64,000 nucleotides of DNA from NCBI GenBank assembly GCA_950295325.1, contig OX485808.1, forward strand, positions 24,448,527-24,512,526. Reading direction: 5' to 3'. Positions 24,648 to 36,830 of the stretch are shown here, piece by piece (the first letter of the stretch is position 1; each line of letters begins with the position of its first letter). The stretch is from Polytrichum commune. Taxonomy: Eukaryota > Streptophyta > Polytrichopsida > Polytrichales > Polytrichaceae. Under the pieces are notes generated by a model. The model was not told the origin of the DNA and ran no database searches. It saw only the letters and a program-made list of their open reading frames with translations. Made by a program: the position numbers and the translations under genes.

Positions 24648-27059
24648 ATGAATCTCAATAATATTCGCAATGTCAAGATGCCAAACACTGGCCCGGCCCA
24701 GTCGCTGGCGAAGCTTGCACTGCTCGGTGGACTGGGGTTGTATGGAGCTATGAACAGCTTGTATAACGTGGAGGGAGGGCATCGGGCCATTGTGTTCAAT
24801 CGGATTGTCGGTGTTAAGGACAAGGTGATATTTCATTGAAATCTTTATATGAGCACAAGGTTCAATGCCTTCCTTCAATGGCAGGTCTTTAGGTCTTAGG
24901 GTTTTATTTGGAGATTTTGTGAGAGGTGAGGGAACGAGAGGATTAATGTTTCATCATGGGAATGTTCCATCATAGGGATGTGTTATCGTGTAGAAAAAGG
25001 TGATAATTAGTTGATGTATATATAGTTGATGTTCCACATTTGAATAAGTTGATGTAGTCGGTTGGGACACGTGAAAAAGATTATGTGGAAAAGATTACGT
25101 AGCAGGAAAATATCAACTCTCATGGGGAGGGTTTAGCTCCGGGTCTATTTGCCAAGGTTTCTTTCGGAATCGGTTCCCGCATTTCCAAATCTCTATTGCA
25201 AGAACATGGGGAGAAAAAATCGTTTTTGGAGTGTAATCGGGGAGAGGAGGGTTGATGTTTTATCATGTAGAATAAGTCGATGTAGTTGGTTGGGACATTG
25301 TTCATACAGCATTTAAACATCCACCCCGCGGGGGGGAGGGTTTAGCTCTGAGTCTATTTGTTCAGGTTTCTCCTGGAAAAAGTTCCCGCATTTCTAAACC
25401 CTTACTGCCATAATATTGTGGAGAAAAGATCGTTGTAGGAGTATAAAGAGGAGTAGCGTGACTTGGAAAGAGTGGATTATTAATGGTTCTATTATTCATT
25501 GGTGCTGCAGGTGTATCCAGAGGGAACACACTTCATGATCCCGTGGTTTGACAGGCCTGTTATCTACGACGTCCGAGCGAGACCTAACATTGTTGAAAGT
25601 ACTTCAGGAAGTAGGGATCTTCAGATGGTATGTTCATATGATCACTGGAATTTTAGTTCACCAATTCGCATGGCATACATTTCGGAAGAATTTTCTTGTA
25701 GAGTTAATATTTATAAGGTTCATGAAAGTTGTCAACCGTTTGTTTTGATTGCCACGATATTTCCAGCTATGGTAACGTGTCTAGCACTCGGGAATCATAT
25801 TATAGTGCACTTCTTATGTCTACAGGTTAAAATCACATTGCGAGTGCTGACACGACCTATGGCAGATCAACTTCCTACAATTTACCGAACTCTAGGTCAG
25901 GACTATGCTGAGCGAGTATTGCCTTCCATTGTTCAAGAAACCCTGAAAGCTGTTGTTGCACAGTACAATGCCAGCCAGCTTATCACACAACGTGAGGTAG
26001 GTCATTGCAATCCGCACATGTTATATTGAGAAGCTGTTTTAGTTTCCAGGGATCCAAATAAATTCCTGCAGATCGAGGTAAGGTTTCTACTCATGGTTTT
26101 GAGTTAGGCTTGATGTGTTCAGGAATCTATTCATCTGGTACATGGTTTCCATTATCACATCATTTACTTTATCTTTCGCTTAGTTTCTCTGTTCCACTGG
26201 ACTTAATGCTGGTTTGTTGTGGGCTGGGATTGACAGGTGGTGAGTAGGGAGATCCGGAGAATTTTGCAAGAGCGGGCTATGAGCTTTAACATTGCTTTGG
26301 ATGATGTTTCCATCACCAATCTTACTTTTGGGCGGGAGTTTACTGCTGCTATTGAAGCCAAACAAGTTGCTGCACAAGATGCCGAGCGAGCCAAGTTTGT
26401 GGTGGAGAAGGCAGAGCAGGACAAGCGCAGTGCCATCATTCGTGCTCAGGTGTTGTGTCCATCCTTTCTTTTGTTGCTTATCCCCTTCACTGGGGGTTTG
26501 TTGACAGAGTTGGACTAGTTTTAGAGGGCCTCCTTATTATAAAGTTGGAAGTGATTCATCATGTAAAGTTGTGAGATTTTTTTGTACTAGCTAGGTCAGG
26601 AACCGTGTGTAAATATGAGACCGACTGCAGTGTGATTCAATCCCACACATCAGCCCTTGTAAACAGATTGACCAAAACAACATACAAATTCACATGTAAC
26701 ACAACAACTCCTAGGAACCTTACACATGTTGGTTTCTATAGATTGTGTACTTTTGGTGTCAATTTCTGTGTAGATAACAAGGATTCCGATATCTAATTGT
26801 GAGATTGAGCTGATATTCTATTATGTAATGTTGCACATTGCAGGGAGAAGCCAAGAGTGCCCAATTGATTGGTGAGGCCATTTCCAATAACCCAGCTTTC
26901 ATCACTCTTCGGAAAATTGAAGCCAGCAGAGAGATTGCAAACACAATCTCAACCTCTCAGAATCGTGTGTTTTTGAGTGCCGACTCGCTGCTTCTGAACT
27001 TGCAAGACATGGGTGTGGAGGAAATTGGCCTCAGCTCAGCTCTCAAAAACAGGAAGTAA
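24648..27059 (+). CDS. PHB2: Prohibitin, type II (PHB2-like)
   Basis: Prohibitins form ring complexes in the mitochondrial inner membrane that scaffold proteases and cristae. Five exons join in frame: 24648-24824, 25511-25627, 25826-25996, 26237-26449 and 26844-27059, giving 297 aa. The N-terminus has a hydrophobic anchor (about residues 18-38), followed by [16 protein letters not shown], then the SPFH/PHB domain with [32 protein letters not shown] and [14 protein letters not shown] coiled-coil stretch ([20 protein letters not shown]) precedes [20 protein letters not shown]. This pattern matches plant PHB1/2/6, the type-II class. The gene looks intact and is convergent with the downstream FKBP gene, with 1.14 kb between stop codons. 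Confidence 0.97.
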
Positions 27060-28201
27060 TTTTTTAGTAGATGTTTTCTCCCCCATTGAGCTTACTTGCA
27101 TGTAGTGTTTCGGCTCCAGTCTCCTGGTGGGTGTTGCAAATTCCTCAAGAGAGATTTTATTACCCACAGTGTAGAAAGTTTGTGAGGTTCTATTTCTTGT
27201 AGTCAACCATACTGTGTGTGGGTGGATTAGAATTTGCAGATCAGGGACTGAGGGCTTGAGGAATCAGTTTTGATGAGGTACACTTCTACTGGAACAAACC
27301 CCTGTTACTGCAAAGAGTTGGCCATAGAATGGGGATCTAATCCTGAAATAAAGAGTGCACTGTACAGACATTGAGATACTTAGTAAAGTTTCAGTTCCTA
27401 CTGCCAAGTGGACCCACCAAAGTATCGCTCCAACCATCCCAATCACTGTACTTCTGGTTTTTTTTCCAAATCTGTGGCAATTTGGTAGCAGTTTCTTGTT
27501 CAAGAGCTTTCATATGTCGTTGTGTCAATTAAAATATGCATGAGTGCATCTCTTTGTACTTGAATGTCCCAATTTTCCTGCTTGGTGGTGATAGCGTTGA
27601 TTTTTAGCTAGGTAGGGAGATCTCACATTAAGTTTATTTGGCTGTTAGTTGTGTTTCCTTGTGGAGAGTACTGAGTACCTGATTTGTGCGCTGAAATTGG
27701 CTCAGCAATTTTAAAAATTTCTTGTCCCAGTGTACGTGTATAAAGTTGCTATTTTATGTCCCACCTAAGTTTACAAATATGTAACACATTTGCTCCTATC
27801 AGATTTCAAGATCCTGGGGCAGGACCTTGATTACAAATTGAGAAGTGAAAAGTTATGGAATTTAACCAAATCATACCTTGGTGTATTGATATACTGCACT
27901 ACTTAATCCACTACTGCACTGTTTGAGCTTCATTCCTTCATATGATGTATTGTTTCTGAAATTGAAAGTCACACATTGTGCTACCGGTAGTCCTATTTAG
28001 TGTGATATTGTTTGGAAGCAGGTCATAGAGTTCTAATCCTCATAGAACAACTCACGTTTACTGACACAGCTGCAGAATGAAGAATGAATTGTAATGATAC
28101 TCACAATACTCCCATGGAAATCAAAGTCAATGAATCCCCAGTTTTGTGATTGCAATAACCAAGTTGGAGAAATGGTTGACTGATGACAGATCCGGCATTT
28201 A
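27060..28201. other. Convergent 3' UTRs of prohibitin and FKBP
   Basis: This 1.1-kb gap lies between two convergent stop codons and should hold both 3' UTRs. No further coding region was recognised. The direction of several AATAAA-like words is ambiguous and no cleavage site can be fixed. Confidence 0.5.
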
Positions 28202-30500
28202 TTAAGAAGGAGCTATGGAAGACCGTTGTAATTGCACCACATATTCAAGTGTGGCATTCCCTGGAATTTGAGCACCTGAGTTTAATATTGCACCCGACTC
28301 CCCATATCCAAGCGCTGGAGGCACAATAACTTTTCTTTGTCCTCCCACTTTCATTGTTCGTAGAACATATTCCAAACCGTCACACATGCCACCTGAGTAG
28401 GGTTTAGCGCCAAAGACAAAGGCCACAGAGCGCTTTCCTTTTGCAGTCGTATCAACAAACACTTCACCTGTACTTAAAACTTTCCCCTTTATATCAATCA
28501 ACACTAAATCACCTCGTTGAGGAGAGGACCCTCCGCCTTGCCGTAATTCTGTGTAGCGAATCCCATTTGGTAGGGTGACTTCAGTTGACCCTTCTACATC
28601 CCTGCACAGCACAGATAGAGATAGCATATCAAATATAAGGAGGAATTGGTTGACAACCATTGTCTCTTGTTAAAGAAGAGGTGAGCAGATCCCATTGTGA
28701 CTGAAAATTTCAAATGTGTCTCATCTCAATTTCCTAGAGATTTTGAACGATCAAGATAGTTATGCCCTTGAAGTGTTCGGTAAGTGCATCTCAATTGGAC
28801 ACTTTTCTCTCTGCACCCACTTCTCGTAGGATATGAAAGACACAATTAGTGCGAGATGATTAGCAAATCCAAATCGTGCCTGTAGCCACTTTCCTCATAA
28901 TGTTTGGAGATTTTATGAATATATTCATTGAAAATTTTCCGAGTTGTTAAATGTTAATATAGCTCCCCCCCCCCCCAATTTGTTGATATATCATGGTCAA
29001 TTTCAAAGCATGAAGCCTCTTTGAAATATTTTTGAAATTCAAGAAAAGGTTAGTGTTTTATGTAATACACATGCACAACTTACCTACCAACTAGAGCACC
29101 TTAGCATGTCAAGCACCAATTTAGAATGTAACAAGGTCTAATTTAAGCCAAGATACCCTTACATATAACTAATAGAGTGAGGAGGCCATGATCTCGATGT
29201 CAACACCTTAGTAGATGTGTTTCATATTTGTATCTTTGTATTCAAGTACACTTGACTAGTTTTTCAACTAAGCTCCATAACTGAGATTGAATTCTGTAAC
29301 CATGGTTGCTATGACAACTGACAATATGCATTCCCCAATCGGAGATTATTTGTGGAATGAATGCTACACATGTTGATGCATCCCATACTCATCCTCACAC
29401 TAATAGACCACAAATACATGAAGATTCCCAATTCCTTTGAGAGTGCAATTTCCCTTGAATCATAGACTCGCTATTGTACCTGAGCGGTGGTCGATTATCC
29501 CTATCCCGATCCCTAGAGATAACAGATTATGCTCTTACAATGTAGTTGAAAATGAGGACTTTGTGTTAAAGTTTCTCCCCTACAACTCCATCAGAGATAA
29601 ATTCCCATCTATTTAAGAATGGAGTACGAGGAAGTCTTTCTTCCAATTCAACCATCAATCAAGTTGAATTCACCTTGATCTCTCGGAGGCAGCTGCACTA
29701 GATTTAGCCTAGAATTAGCCTTCTTGACACCATTTGGCTTCCCGGACTTTGGATTCGATTTCAATTCAATCGATAAAGTTACGATTGCAAATTGGGGAAA
29801 AAGAGAAGATTACCAACATTCTCACACCTGGTCCCTTGCTCCATACGTACATTGATGCGTCCTATTCCCATCCTCACATTGCTAGAACACATATACCGAA
29901 AGATTTCGAATCCCTCGACATGCAGACGGGTGCAAATTGGGAGAAAGAGAAGAGACGAGAAGAGAACCTGGTCCCTTGCTCTTCCCGGAACACCTCCGTG
30001 CGCGTCTTGATCTGCTCCGAAATGACACCGAATGCGAGGACTCCCACCCACGCCAACCCCGCTCCCAATCCGAACCTCCGCGTCAAGTTCGACGAAACCC
30101 AATCCGTCGAGTCCGCCACACGCGATTCCCCCCCTCTCCTTCCCCTTCCCTTCCCCCTCTCGCTTTCCCCCTCCTCATCCCTCTCTGATCCTTCCTCTTC
30201 TTCTTTAGGCACCGCGGAAGAAGAAGAAGAAACACCACCAACACCATCTGATTCTCCAGCATCCGATGCTCGACACAATGTCAATGGGACCTGGACCTGG
30301 GACCCCCTCCCTCGAGTTTCTTCGAATCTCTCTGCTCCATAGCTGGCCGAGCTACGGCTGGCCGGGAAATTCCATCGGAGGGGAGTGTCAGCAGTGCACC
30401 TGTTCGTGTGCGTGAGGGGGTTGGTGGTGGCGGCGGCGGCGGGGCGGTTGGGGTAGCTGGAGATGCAGTGTGCGGGGAAGGTGGTGGCGCAGATCGCCAT
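28202..30500 (-). CDS. FKBP17: Chloroplast FKBP-type peptidyl-prolyl isomerase (FKBP17-like)
   Basis: FKBPs catalyse cis-trans isomerisation of peptidyl-proline bonds. Two exons on the minus strand, 30500-29968 and 28601-28202, join at a split AGG codon and give 310 aa. The N-terminus (MAICATTFP, Ala/Ser/Arg-rich, few acids) looks like a plastid transit peptide. Residues about 141-167 contain RRFGLGAGLAWVGVLAFGVI then SEQIKTR, a hydrophobic segment conserved in FKBP17-type thylakoid FKBPs. The FKBP domain (about 190-305) has GDLVLIDIKGKV, FVFGAKPYSGGMCDGLEYVL, GGQRKVIVPPALGYGESG and IPGNATLEYVVQL. Many drug-binding aromatics of FKBP12 are absent, as usual for lumenal FKBPs. The start could be an upstream in-frame ATG at 30686; 30500 is preferred because it opens the transit peptide. 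The 5' splice site (CAG then GTTCTC) is weak. Confidence 0.9.
29787..29981. repeat. Imperfect duplication around the FKBP exon 1 splice donor
   Basis: 29787-29841 and 29932-29981 share GCAAATTGGG, AAAGAGAAGA and CCTGGTCCCTTGCTC in the same order, offset by 145 bases. The right copy spans the exon 1/intron 1 border of the minus-strand FKBP gene. The left copy is intronic and carries the same GGGACCAG exon-end word followed by GTGTGAG, which is a better 5' splice site than the one used in frame. Confidence 0.75.
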
Positions 30501-30693
30501 AGCCAGAGTTTCTTTCGCAATTGTTGTGGGAGGAAGCTCGGACAAGGAAGACTGGAGTCGTCTCCGAACTTCGAAGGAAAGGTTGCTGATGGCCGATGGG
30601 GAAGGGCCTTGATGCTCAATCCAAATTGGAGCGTTCCTATTGGCCAACCTCTGACTTTTATGGACCTTAATCTTAATCACGGCCATAGGGGCA

Positions 30694-30696
<3 letters not shown>

Positions 30697-30733
<37 letters not shown>
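30697..30733. repeat. (ATT)n microsatellite upstream of FKBP
   Basis: About 12 uninterrupted ATT units lie roughly 200 bases upstream of the preferred FKBP start codon. Such a run is expected to be length-variable between individuals. Confidence 0.95.
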
Positions 30734-33700
30734 AAATTTTAGGCTTTACGAGTGTATATGCATGTTGGTTGCACAAGTTGCAATGAAGAATGCCATCTGG
30801 TTTATTTGATTGTTTTGAATCCAAAATCAAAGTAGACGATAGGATATAATTTTTCCCCTAAAAATTGGACTTCAGTCACAAGGAAGGAGTTATTATGGGT
30901 CATGTGTTGGCGACAACAGAAGTTGTGTATGTGACATTTGATGTGGAGTTGACACCAACCTGCCAAACTCTGTTGCTTCATTGAATTATTTAAAAGCCAA
31001 AGCGAAATCTCCTCATAATGTGTCGTTTATCCAAGAGCATAAGGATATCAAAACTTGTCATAATATTTCATCCATGAAGGTGCGGTATTATCCATCGTTT
31101 CAAGTTGATGTCCACGACCTTGTCAGTTATGTTCGATAACCGACTCGAGTAGGTGGATCACGAGCCGTAGAAGTGGCGAGTCATACACTAATTCTACTCT
31201 TTGTTTGATGGTCATCTAGTCCAAAACCCCCTAAAATGGTTCAATCTAGCTCAACAACTTATTAAAGAACATTGGAACCTTTTATGATAAATTTGACCAA
31301 CATCTTTGTAGAATTGGGATTGTTCACACACATTTTTAGCCATCCACATATCCAAAATCAAAATTGTATACTGTAAATGTGCATGCATGCTAGTATGGTA
31401 AAGTGGTGGTGACTGCTAGGTTTAAAACCTAGGGGGTACACCCTTTGGTACTTTTCCATCATACATGAAACCAAAGGGTATTTATCTAGGGGATATTACT
31501 TGGGGTGGGGGGGATTTCAAGTACCCTATTATTTTATAGTTGTCTAATAATTGGGTTTTTTGGGGTCCCTAGCAGTAATTCTAATTCCTACTATGATCCT
31601 AGTGCAATTAAAGGGATGCTATGTTAGTTACAAGTTGTAGAATTGTGCAACAAATGCTATAAGACTTTAGATGTGTCAAGAATATCCTTTTGCTCTTGCT
31701 CAGGTATAGATTCCAACTATACATGGCAATTCTTAATGCCAACATCACACTTTACAAGTATAGTCTTTATACATCCTCCAATTGCTATTTATGTACTTCA
31801 AAACCTCAAAGTGTATGCAACGTGACAAAAACCCACAAGTAGGGTTCAACACTCTTGCAACAAAAACCAATGTGCAGCAACATTGTTGCAAGCAAAGAGT
31901 CTATCCAAGAAGAGTTTTAAACATGGGCAACAATTTAGCCAAGCCACCAAATTGTCAAGTCAAACCATTTGAAATGCGTCAAACCATATGACAATCCTCA
32001 TCTAACACTCCCAAGTATGAACATTTCACCTATTATGCATTGTTGGGCCCTAAACTCTTAAGTGATAAATCCAAACGAGGAGAAAAAACAGTGGAGTAGT
32101 TTGAATTAGATAAATAGATAGATAGATAGAAACTCTGGAACTTTTTTGTAAGGCCAACGTGAGTAGAGTGTCTGTTCGTAGCGTTTAATGGCCCGATGCC
32201 CAGTGGGCAAAGAGTCTAAGAGGTTGAATTACATACAATGAACGATGTTGTGGGAAAACCTCAATTCTCAAAGAATGGAGGAGGTCATAGCAAAACCCTC
32301 ACATCTCTCTGAATGGATGAGGTTGAAGCAAAACCCTCACGTCGCATATGGATCCTAGCCCTTAATCTCACCATCCTTTCGAGGATACGTTGGTGTGGAT
32401 CCAATGGTTCAAAACTCAACAGATTGATGCATTTGTGACATGTTGTCCATGCTAGGCAATTGTTGAGCCATATGTAGGAGTTTCATTTATTTATTTCAGT
32501 ATATATCTTAGCCTTAATAATTTTTAAATATTGTGTCTTAGTTGGCACCCTATATTAGTTATACATGATTTTCCCGCTTATTCATTGCCCTATGGTAGAA
32601 CTACGACTTTGTATATTTTAGGCAAATATCATTCTAAAAGACCCGGGTCTACCCGCCAAGGTTCAAAACATCCGCCATGGCCTTTAGGGGGTCAAAGGAT
32701 GTAGGTGCTCAATATGTGACATATACACACAATTTCTACAAGCCTCGCCAAGTGTAGTGGTGCTCATTTTTATAGGTTGGGGTTTGAAACTTTAATTAGT
32801 ACATTTTTCCTGGGTCAAAGAATAAATAAAATAAAATAAAAATCATATGTAGCATTGGTGATTTAACTAGAAAGATATGTACATATATCCAAGGGCACTC
32901 ATGCTATATATTTGAACCTAAATCTTCAATTACAATAAGGTATTCAACCTATTTGAAACATGATTTTTTAATTTTAATTTAATTGTTTTTTTCTTCCATA
33001 TAGGTTGGTCAATTCATTTAACCATGTGAAGCATGGGGACAAAGCGTCGCTTGCACTAGGTGAACATGCACCGACATGTGGGCAACTGCTTGTAGCAAAT
33101 AGGAAAGATGGCTCTCTTCACCATGTCAGATATGCCTGAGCATGAAACCCATTAAGTAGGTTACCGGTAGTCATTGAATAACACTTAGATGCTTGAGAAA
33201 GGAAGTGCTCTTGTTACACACATGCGCACACGTACACGCACACGCACACATAATATATATATATATTATTTTTAATTTTTAATTTATGTTTATATTTATT
33301 TATTTATTTATTTATTTACATAACAACCTTCTTGAAGAGGATTTTTTCTTTGAGCTATGTAGTGCAATCATAAGCTTGCATTTGAGCCATGTGGCCGGAG
33401 AATGCTTCATTTTTGTCATGGCATGACGTGGATGCCTTGTTTTTATCATGTAACAATTGCAACTACAATTTGATTCAATAAATATTACATTGACAACCTT
33501 GAGTGAGCAATAAGTACTTTGATTCAATTTTAATGATCGTAATCATCGAATGGATGTGCACATGGCCCAAATAAGTTGTTAACATATGCAAGCACCTCTA
33601 AGATCTCCCTTAGTTTCCAAACCCCTTATTGCTCCTCGTTTTGCTTGGTGGTCGCTATTTCATTTTTGGATACTTTTAGGGCTCCTCAAGCTGATGACCC

Positions 33701-35877
33701 CAATTGGTAATAAGGCCCCACACCCATAAAGAAAATGCAACATGGAATGTTTGGAGCTCTACGCATTTTCCAAGCAACTAAGTATTCTAGCATCAAGGTG
33801 TTGGACCAACTCGTCTTGCATCTTGTTAAGTCCCCTCTCTAATGACATTCTTTTGAGCTATATTACACATATAGCTAGTAACCTCAAGGTTGTAGTTGCT
33901 CATATCTTAAGAAGCAATATGTGCATCATTGTTACCAATTTTCTAGCATAGAGCCTCGTGTATCAAGCATTTCTTTAGAACAATTCCTCCTCGTCAATGT
34001 CTCAATTTCAACATTTTTTTTTCACACTTGCTCAAGCTATACTAAAGTCCACCACCAAAAAGATGTAGTACCCCGTGGGCAAAGAGACTCTTCATTCACA
34101 CTTACTTCCCATAATATTAATCAACTTCATGGTTATGTATCCTTTCTAAAAGAAGAGGCAACTAAGTACATGTGAACTGCAAGCTAACATACTAAAAAAA
34201 ATTACAACGGGTTTCATCTGTGACTAAAATATTCAAATATTTGCAAAAATATAGGACCATTGAGTGTCTCAAATTAAACTACTTAAGGAGATGCTCAATG
34301 CAATTCCCCGATGTGCCACTATAGCTAGATTAGTACTCGGCCATAATGAACTTGGCCAAATCGTATTTAAATACATAAGCTTGCCATCTCAACTTGTGCT
34401 TAAGTCCCAAAATTCACATGGAAGCACACCACAAACATATTCCAAACATTTCATAGCCACCATGCCCCGCGAACTTTGACGATGATACAATAGCCTCCGG
34501 TCAAAAGAAATTAATCCAAGTGAAGAACATCTAATCTTCAAAAACTACCATCCCCATCATCCAAGTAAAACCCACATTCATCCTAAATATAGATGTAAAA
34601 AATCCTAAAGATATTCGTTGGGTACAATTTCACGGAGACACCTAGACCCGAATTACATGGCAACACATCTCACTCTTGTCATCCCACATTAAACCAACGT
34701 TTCATACCTTGGACAACTAACTAAGTGGGCATCTATTTAGCTAAAAGCTCCGACTAGCTAAAGCTACATAGGAATTCAGTGCCTCAAAAGAATACCTAGC
34801 TAAAACTAAGTGCCATAATCCGGTCCGGGAAAGTTAGTTAACTGAAGTTAGCTAATAGCTAGTTGGAATATGAAATATACACTAAGTTTAAAAAAAATTT
34901 AGGGCGGATCCAATATAGCAAAAATTGCGCAATGCCGCACGGTGTTCCAGACAATTGCGCGATGCAATGCCAAGTGTCAGGAACAATTGAACTTGTTCCA
35001 AAGCGCGTTTGCAATGTTTGACGAGCTCCTAGATCGCATCAAACAATTTTGCAAATCACCATGTTGTACTGCCACTACAAGCAAACGTCCTCATGGAAAT
35101 CACCAGTGCCAATCGAAAGTGAGGAAGCCAACTATACGTGCTCATTTTAAGCCTTTCAATTTCCTTGTGCAACAAAATGACAATACAGAGCGAACCGAGA
35201 GTAATACAACCAAATATATATTGTTAAGTTTTGTTTGAATGGATTTCTCTCTGGTTTAGAATGAATATACATGTCACATGAGTTTTTAACCAATCGAAGC
35301 TAAGTGAAAATGAGAGTTCCGGAAAAGTTAGCTAAGTAAAGCTAAGTAAGAATCTTAGGTTCGGTGGACTTAACTAGCTAAAGCTAAGTGACAAATAAGG
35401 GTCCGGAAACTTTAGCTAAGTGATGCTAGTTGGCCAGTTGTATAAGGTCTGCAACATTTGTATCTATGTTGAGAGTTGCATAACATTGTTCAAATCCATA
35501 ACAATGTTTTGCGGGACTGATAATATTCCACAAAATATTCCCTAATATTTCCTACATTCAATCTCGAGGATTGATGAAGCTCTTAATAGTTGGAGCTTTG
35601 GAATAAAGCTTGTGAAAATCTTAGTATAAAACTCCCAAAACTCGCAAGGTTCAAGTGTAAAGGGGACCTTACACTTTTCAAAACTCTAGCACGTACTTTT
35701 TGACTGGGATGGATAGGCTTGTACGGTAACCTTTTACGCTACAAGTAACCATGGTTAAGTTATCCCTGTCCCATGGGTTGGGAATGAAGGACTTCCTCTC
35801 TCCGTGATCAGGACCGTTTGCGTCTTCGGGTCTCTTCGCCTCTTTGACCACAACTGCATCCAAAAGTCTCTCAGTCA
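30734..35877. other. Gene-free repeat-derived DNA
   Basis: No gene is recognised. Visible items are a (GATA)n run near 32112-32130, a CA run (33219-33250) leading into TA and TTTA runs (33250-33320), and a region at 34735-35440 with many diverged AGCTAAGT / TTAGCTAA words and repeated TCCGGAAAAGTTAGC. A 35479-35560 block resembles one arm of the hairpin element at 44382. An unassigned open frame at 34942-35238 has no known domain. Confidence 0.45.
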
Positions 35878-36830
35878 AGCTTAGGATGCGGTTTGGCTCA
35901 GTGAAAATTGTCCAATGCATCCAAAAGAAATCTGTTATTTGAGGTTACGGTGATGCTGTTTGGCTCAGTGAAGAATTGCCAATGGATTTCCCAAAAATAT
36001 CTCAGTGAAGAGGACTTTCCAGTTGCATCGTAAACATCTTTCGGTTGAGCTTACCTTACGATATCCTTTGGCTCCCGTGAAGAATTGCCGTCCTTTCTGG
36101 GAGTGAAGAAGCAGGCATCATGGTACGTTTCTCCAGTAAGTTTCCGATGCTTTGCGGCTTAGTGACAAATTTCCGATGCATTCAAAAATACCATCTCTTA
36201 GTTGAGCTTGCGAGGATGCTGTTTGGCTCAGTGAAGAATTGTCAAAGATGTTTCTTTCAGTTGATCTTATGATGCTGTATGGGTCAGCGAAGAATCGCCG
36301 ATACATTTAAAATAATCTTTCAGTTAAGAAGAATTGCCAGTGCATCATAACATCTTTGGGTTGAGCTTACGATGTTCTTTAGCTCATCGAAGAAGTGTCA
36401 AAAATGTCGAGCTCAGTTGAGCTCAGTTGAGCTTATGATGCTGTTCGGTTCAGTTCAGTGAAGAGTTGCTAATGGATCCAGAAAAATCTCAGTCAAGAAG
36501 AATTGCCAGTGCAAAATAACTGTCGGTTGAGGTTATGATGCTATTTGGCTCCGTGAAGAATTGCCAGTGCATCCAAAACATCTCTTTGTTGAGCTTATGA
36601 TGCTGTTTGGCGCCGTGAAGAATTGCCAATGAGTCCAAACATCTCGTAGTTTTGCGTATTATGCTGTTTGGCTTCGTGAAGAATTGCCAATGAATCCAAA
36701 CATCTCGTAGTTTTGCTTATTATGCTGTTTGACTTCGTGAAGAATTGCCAGGGCATAAAAAACATCTCCCAGCTTATGATGATGTTTGGCTCCGTGGAAA
36801 ATTGTCGCCCGTTCTGAGAGTGAAGAATCA
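35878..36830. repeat. Degenerate minisatellite upstream of GRC3-like gene
   Basis: About a dozen diverged units of roughly 60-75 bases follow one another. The common core is GATGCTGTTTGGCTCAGTGA then AGAATTGCCAATG, then a CATCCAAAAACATCTC-like tail. Cores recur near 35945, 36060, 36210, 36270, 36535, 36597, 36660, 36721 and 36776. At a larger scale, GAAGCAGGCATCATGGTACG at about 36105 and its near copy at about 36825 suggest that a 720-bp block was also duplicated. The array ends about 180 bases before the gene start. Confidence 0.85.

Noticed and set aside
29734-30342. Plus-strand open frame of 202 codons
   Set aside because: It is the antisense shadow of the FKBP transit-peptide exon; the Pro/Ser/Thr-rich product reflects codon complementarity.
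32112-33320. Short GATA, CA, TA and TTTA runs as a possible CRISPR or satellite array
   Set aside because: They are ordinary microsatellites without spacers or unit structure.
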